Shown here: piece after piece, positions 6,689 to 10,653 of the stretch
How the letters are laid out: every line of letters begins with the position of its first letter
How positions within the stretch are numbered: position 1 is the first letter of the stretch
Assembly: GCA_044867875.1 (NCBI GenBank)
Contig: JBIOVR010000408.1
Span: 1-10,653, forward strand
Direction: 5' to 3'
From: VBAS01 sp044867875
GTDB lineage: Bacteria; Bacteroidota; Bacteroidia; Chitinophagales; Chitinophagaceae
DNA: 10,653 bases
Translations under genes and position numbers: made by a program
Notes under the pieces: model-generated
What the model was told of the DNA's origin: nothing
The model's input: the letters and a program-made list of their open reading frames with translations, nothing else
Databases searched by the model: none

Positions 6689-9600
6689 ATGAGAAAAACT
6701 ATTTTGCTCGGTGCCTTCGGCACTTTGATCTGCTTGTTTACTACCGCACAAAAACTAAGTCTCGAACAATTTAAAAATTGGAAACCACGTAATATCGGCC
6801 CGGCTGGTATGAGTGGTCGTATCACAACAATTGATGTTGTGTTAGAAAATCCAAATATCATTTATCTCGGCGCTGCTTCCGGTGGTGTATGGAAAACAGA
6901 GAATAGTGGTAATTCATGGACGCCGGTGTTTGATGAACAGCCAACACAAAATATCGGTTCAGTTGCTGTGCAGCAGTCAAATCCAAATATTGTTTGGGTA
7001 GGAACAGGTGAGGGCAATCCAAGAAATTCTTTGAACATTGGTGAAGGAATCTTTAAAACATTGGATGCTGGCAAAACCTGGAAGAGAATGGGATTGGAAA
7101 ATACCAGGAATATTCACCGCATCATTGTTGATCCTGTTAGTCCAAACACGGTGTTTGCGGCTGCTATTGGAAATCCCTATGGCATTCACCCGGAAAGAGG
7201 AGTTTTTAAAACAACCGATGGGGGTGAAACATGGACAAAAATTTTATATACCAACGATACTTCAGGTTGTGCTGATCTTGTAATGGATCCATCGAATCCC
7301 AATCGTTTATTAGCAAATATGTGGCAGCATCGTCGTACGCCGTGGGATTTTAAAAGTGGTGGGCCGGGAAGCGGTTTATATCTTACGATCGATGGCGGTA
7401 AGACATGGAAGAAATTGGGTAAGGATGACGGTTTGCCTGATGGAACTTATGGAAGAGTTGGATTGGCGTATGCCACTAATGATCCTCGCCGAGTGTATGC
7501 AATGGTGGAAGCAACAAAAAATGGTTTATACAAAAGCGATGATGGCGGTACCAAATGGGAATTGGTAACAAATGATACAAGGTGGGTAACCAACCGACCT
7601 TTTTATTTCCAGGATATACGTGTTGATCCGCAAAATGAAAATCGTTTATACAATATTCATGACCAGGTAGAGGTGAGTGAAGATGGTGGTAAAACTTTCT
7701 CTACTCTGATCCCATATTCAGGCATTCATCCTGATCATCATGCATGGTGGATACATCCGAAGAACGGGAATTTTATGATCGAAGGAAATGATGGTGGTAT
7801 TGGTATCACACATGACCGTGGTAAGAACTGGGTGTTTGATGACAAACTTCCTGTTGGTCAGTTTTATCATATCAATGTTGACAATGAAATGCCTTATAAT
7901 GTAATGGGTGGAATGCAGGATAATGGAAGCTGGCATGGCCCTGCTTATACATGGATCAATGCGGGTATAAAAAATTATTATTGGAATAATGTTGGTGGCG
8001 GTGACGGATTTGATGTAATGCCCGATGCTGAAGATGCTAGCTGGGTTTTTAGTGAAAGCCAGGGAGGAAATGTAGGTCGGCGAAATTGGAAAACAGGAGA
8101 AGGCTGGTTTGTAAAACCACCAACATTAGATCCAAAACAAATGTTGCGCTGGAACTGGAATACAGCAATGGCACAAGATCCTTTTGATAAAAAAACAATT
8201 TATCTCGGCAGCCAGTTCGTACATAAAAGCACAGATAAAGGAGTCAGCTGGCAAATGATATCTCCTGATCTTACAACAAATGATTCTGTAAAGATCAAAG
8301 CATTTCAAAATACAGGTGGAATAACATTGGATATAACCGGTGCTGAAACGCATTGTACTATTATCACAATAGCACCTTCCGCTAAGGAACAGGGAATAAT
8401 TTGGGCAGGCACTGATGATGGCAATGTGCAATTGACAAGAGATGGCGGAAAAACATGGACGAGTTTCCGTGGAAAAATTTCAGGAATGCCAATGAGTTGC
8501 TGGATACCACAGATAACTGCATCACGACATAATGCAGGTGAAGCATTTGTGGTTGCTAATGATTATCGTCGTGGTGATTTTAAACCATATATTTTCCGTA
8601 CAACTGATTATGGAAAAACATGGGCAAGGATAGTTGATGAAAATAAAGTAAAGGGTTATGCATTGTGTATGATACAAGATCCTGTTGAACCTAATTTAAT
8701 TTTTGTTGGAACAGAGCATGGATTATGGATAAGTTTAGATAATGGCGATACTTATCAGCAATGGAAAAATGGTTATCCTTCAGTTTCAACTTATGACCTG
8801 GCAATACAGGAAAGAGAAGCTGACCTTGCCATCGCAACTTTCGGCAGATCACTTTGGGTACTCGATGATATTCGTCCATTAAGAAAAGCAGCATCAAATA
8901 AAGGAATGCCATTAACAAATCCTATAACTGTTTTCACTGCACCTGAAGCATACCAGGCACAGTATCGGGCTGCTACAGGATATGAATGGAGCGTAGATGG
9001 TTTATGGGATGCGGACAACAGGAGACGTGGTGCCCCAATCTCGTTTTATATAAATAGACCAAAGCGACCAGTTGGTCAGAATGATACCTCTGCAAATAAT
9101 CAACAACAAATGCCCGCTCCACAACAACAAGGTGGCGGAGGTGGGGGCGGTCGTGGAGGAGGTTTTGGTGGTGGTCAGGGCGGACAAGGTCAGGGTAGTG
9201 TAAGAAAAGGTGATAGTGCAATAGTTAGAATTTTTAATGAGAAGAATGAATTGATAAGAACAATTCGATGGAATGTCGACAGTGGTTTTAATCGCCAGTA
9301 TTGGGGAATGGAAGAAAAAGGTTTCCGTCAACCGGGCTCACCTAAACCAACACCGGGTTCGCCAGAACCGGGTGGATTCCCAGTCTTGCCGGGCACTTAT
9401 AAAGTGATAGTTACTTATGCAAGAGCATACGATTCAACTTATGTTACTGTAAAAGATGATCCAAGGTTGGGTAATCGAAACGATATAAAAATAGCGCAAC
9501 GAAAAATGTATGATCGTTTAAGAAAATCTGCGGATAAATTAACAGAAGGAATGGATCGATTAACTGAAGCAGAAGAGGTTTGTACAAAAATGCAGGCTCA

Positions 9601-9961
9601 ATTAAAAGGTGTGGAAGGAAAAGAAGCCGATTCATTAAGAAAGACAACAACCAAAATGCAAGATGAGATAAAATCTATTCGTGAAGTTATTAGTGGCAAA
9701 ACATCTGACAGGCAGGGTTTGTCAAGAAGTCCATTTGAAGTAACAGTAATGAGCCAGATGCAGTCGGCCCAGCAATCAATAGGAAGTAAGATGGTAGCGC
9801 CGAGCCAACAGGAAGAAACGATGGTGATAAATGCAGAAAAGGCTACAGAAGATGTGGTACAAAGGATCAATACATTTTTTGATGGCAAATGGAAAGATTA
9901 CCGCAGTCTCGTAGAAGGAACAAAAGTGAATTTGTTTAAGGATTATAAACCGATCCAATAA
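6689..9961 (+). CDS. Secreted Asp-box (BNR/VPS10-like) beta-propeller protein of unknown function
   Basis: A 1090-residue protein with a signal peptide (MRKTILLGAFGTLICLFTTA, cut near residue 20). I count 11 Asp-box-like turns of the S/T-x-D-x-G-x-T-W type, near residues 72, 126, 177, 235, 285, 332, 376, 516, 585, 640 and 684. They are spaced about 45-60 residues apart except for a 140-residue interval (381-516) rich in Trp, Tyr and Gly that includes GGMQDNGSW. This suggests one large or two consecutive propellers, as in sortilin-type or GH74-type folds. Such proteins are often annotated 'glycosyl hydrolase', but I cannot identify catalytic residues. From about 780 a beta-sandwich-like region (PISFYINRP ... 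GTYKVIVTYARAYDSTYVTVKDDPR) is interrupted by a Gln/Gly-rich stretch (about 801-836). Residues 930-1075 look helical and partly coiled-coil. The gene stands alone between two terminators and ends in tandem stops TAATAA. Confidence 0.85.
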   Translation: MRKTILLGAFGTLICLFTTAQKLSLEQFKNWKPRNIGPAGMSGRITTIDVVLENPNIIYLGAASGGVWKTENSGNSWTPVFDEQPTQNIGSVAVQQSNPNIVWVGTGEGNPRNSLNIGEGIFKTLDAGKTWKRMGLENTRNIHRIIVDPVSPNTVFAAAIGNPYGIHPERGVFKTTDGGETWTKILYTNDTSGCADLVMDPSNPNRLLANMWQHRRTPWDFKSGGPGSGLYLTIDGGKTWKKLGKDDGLPDGTYGRVGLAYATNDPRRVYAMVEATKNGLYKSDDGGTKWELVTNDTRWVTNRPFYFQDIRVDPQNENRLYNIHDQVEVSEDGGKTFSTLIPYSGIHPDHHAWWIHPKNGNFMIEGNDGGIGITHDRGKNWVFDDKLPVGQFYHINVDNEMPYNVMGGMQDNGSWHGPAYTWINAGIKNYYWNNVGGGDGFDVMPDAEDASWVFSESQGGNVGRRNWKTGEGWFVKPPTLDPKQMLRWNWNTAMAQDPFDKKTIYLGSQFVHKSTDKGVSWQMISPDLTTNDSVKIKAFQNTGGITLDITGAETHCTIITIAPSAKEQGIIWAGTDDGNVQLTRDGGKTWTSFRGKISGMPMSCWIPQITASRHNAGEAFVVANDYRRGDFKPYIFRTTDYGKTWARIVDENKVKGYALCMIQDPVEPNLIFVGTEHGLWISLDNGDTYQQWKNGYPSVSTYDLAIQEREADLAIATFGRSLWVLDDIRPLRKAASNKGMPLTNPITVFTAPEAYQAQYRAATGYEWSVDGLWDADNRRRGAPISFYINRPKRPVGQNDTSANNQQQMPAPQQQGGGGGGGRGGGFGGGQGGQGQGSVRKGDSAIVRIFNEKNELIRTIRWNVDSGFNRQYWGMEEKGFRQPGSPKPTPGSPEPGGFPVLPGTYKVIVTYARAYDSTYVTVKDDPRLGNRNDIKIAQRKMYDRLRKSADKLTEGMDRLTEAEEVCTKMQAQLKGVEGKEADSLRKTTTKMQDEIKSIREVISGKTSDRQGLSRSPFEVTVMSQMQSAQQSIGSKMVAPSQQEETMVINAEKATEDVVQRINTFFDGKWKDYRSLVEGTKVNLFKDYKPIQ
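9089..9196 (+). repeat. Low-complexity Gln/Gly-rich coding tract inside the propeller gene
   Basis: It encodes residues about 801-836: Gln/Asn/Pro-rich, then a run of Gly broken by Arg, Phe and Gln. The coding strand here is locally very G-rich with many GG and GGGGG runs, unlike the AT-rich gene around it. It lies between two beta strands of the C-terminal beta domain and probably forms a flexible loop. Confidence 0.8.
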
Positions 9962-9981
9962 TAATTGAAAAAATGAAAGTT

Positions 9982-10015
9982 AAAGGGTGAAAGTTCATAG
10001 AGCTTTCACCCTTTT
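9982..10015 (+). terminator. Intrinsic terminator of the propeller gene
   Basis: A perfect 12-bp stem: AAAGGGTGAAAG (9982-9993) pairs with CTTTCACCCTTT (10003-10014) across a 9-nt loop, ending in a short T run (10012-10015). It lies 20 nt after the stop codon. Confidence 0.8.
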
Positions 10016-10034
10016 CCATTGCTAACAATCGTTC

Positions 10035-10064
10035 TTGTTATCTCCATCATTCCTTTTACATTTG
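10035..10064 (+). promoter_or_regulatory. Promoter of the aminotransferase gene (TTG-N19-TAnnTTTG)
   Basis: TTG at 10035-10037 is followed after 19 nt by TACATTTG (10057-10064), an exact TAnnTTTG element with typical -33/-7 spacing. It ends 17 nt before the ATG at 10082. This is the best complete Bacteroidota-type promoter in the window. Confidence 0.65.
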
Positions 10065-10081
10065 CTGCAAAATCACAGGGC

Positions 10082-10653
10082 ATGAAATTGTCAAATTTGT
10101 CGGAGACATTAATAGGTTCAGAAATTGTAAAGTTGGGAGGCGAGATCCGTGAAAAAATGAGACAGGGTGAAAAGATCTATAATTTCACTGTCGGGGATTT
10201 TGATCCTTCTATTTTCCCCATACCAAAAGAACTAGAAGATGAAATTGTAACAGCATACAGGAATCATTTTACTAATTATCCTGCAGCAGAAGGTAATCTT
10301 GATCTCCGTGAAGCCATTGTTTCTTTTATGAAAGAATGGGAAAAACTTGATTATTCATTAGGCGAGATACTTGTTTCATCCGGTGGTCGTCCGCTTATTT
10401 ATGCAACTTACCGTGCCATATGTGATAAAGGCGATAAAGTGATCTATGCGGTGCCATCATGGAATAATAATCATTACACTCATTTTGTGGAGGGTGAGCA
10501 TGTAGTGATAGAAGCTACGGCAGAAAATAATTTTATGCCAACAGCCGATGATATTCGTCCGCATATAAAAGAAGCAACGCTTATTTCATTATGCTCTCCG
10601 CAAAATCCAACCGGCACCACGTTTTCAAAAAAAGAATTAGAAGCAATCTGTGA
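10082..10653 (+). CDS. Fold-type I PLP-dependent aminotransferase (class I/II), 3' end missing
   Basis: The first 190 codons of a probably cytoplasmic aminotransferase (MKLSNLSETLIGSEIVKLGG...), running off the right edge. Family landmarks of the aspartate-aminotransferase superfamily are in order. They are the N-terminal IYNFTVGDFDP segment (32-42), NYPAAEGNLDLREAI (65-79), the cofactor phosphate-binding turn SSGGRPLIYATY (99-110), PSW127 as the likely aromatic stacking residue, and SPQNPTG (172-178), whose Asn175 contacts the PLP ring hydroxyl. The Schiff-base lysine and substrate-binding Arg lie beyond the edge, so substrate cannot be assigned. The ATG at 10082 is chosen because a complete promoter ends 17 nt upstream. 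The frame stays open further upstream, but only through promoter DNA. Confidence 0.9.
   Translation, partial: MKLSNLSETLIGSEIVKLGGEIREKMRQGEKIYNFTVGDFDPSIFPIPKELEDEIVTAYRNHFTNYPAAEGNLDLREAIVSFMKEWEKLDYSLGEILVSSGGRPLIYATYRAICDKGDKVIYAVPSWNNNHYTHFVEGEHVVIEATAENNFMPTADDIRPHIKEATLISLCSPQNPTGTTFSKKELEAIC

Noticed and set aside
8691..9331. Overlapping minus-strand open frames under the propeller gene
   Set aside because: They are shadows of the plus-strand frame, with composition explained by the complementary codons and no conserved motif.
3639..9961. A peptidase-propeller operon acting as one secreted system
   Set aside because: A perfect 13-bp terminator lies between the two genes, each has its own promoter-like box, and no shared motif or sorting domain links the products.

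Overview
The window looks like ordinary chromosome of a Bacteroidota bacterium, most probably a Chitinophagaceae-type member (family-level placement is inference). Four lines of evidence support this: low GC; start codons with little or no Shine-Dalgarno sequence; several exact or near matches to the Bacteroidota -7 promoter element TAnnTTTG placed 17-24 nt before start codons; and large secreted proteins with short signal peptides followed by Gln. There are no tRNA, rRNA, CRISPR, phage or transposon signals.

Layout. Positions 1-2740 carry three minus-strand genes, transcribed adk -> DinB/DUF1569-like protein -> paaZ-like aldehyde dehydrogenase. The last gene runs off the left edge. A 195-nt divergent intergenic region (2741-2935) separates adk from four plus-strand genes: an exported methionine-sulfoxide reductase B (2936-3514), a two-domain M16 zinc peptidase (3639-6488), a very large Asp-box/BNR beta-propeller protein (6689-9961), and the N-terminal half of a fold-type I PLP aminotransferase that runs off the right edge (10082-10653). 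Each of the first three plus-strand genes is followed by a hairpin-plus-T-tract terminator, and each plus-strand gene has its own promoter-like element. They therefore look like separate transcription units rather than one operon.

Function. The minus-strand genes cover nucleotide homeostasis (Adk), a probable metal-binding four-helix protein of unknown role, and phenylacetate or other aromatic ring-cleavage catabolism (PaaZ aldehyde dehydrogenase domain). The first three plus-strand products all carry export signals and probably act in the periplasm or at the cell surface: oxidised-methionine repair, peptide degradation, and an unassigned propeller protein. Nothing in the sequence ties them into one pathway.

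I did not find a convincing new system. The points most worth a second look are: the uniform promoter/short-leader arrangement; the D->N change in Adk's otherwise strongly conserved STGD motif; the nested inverted repeats after the M16 gene that offer alternative pairings for one arm; the 11-Asp-box propeller protein of unknown function with a Gln/Gly-rich insertion inside a C-terminal beta domain; and the short palindromic hairpin directly after the msrB stop codon.
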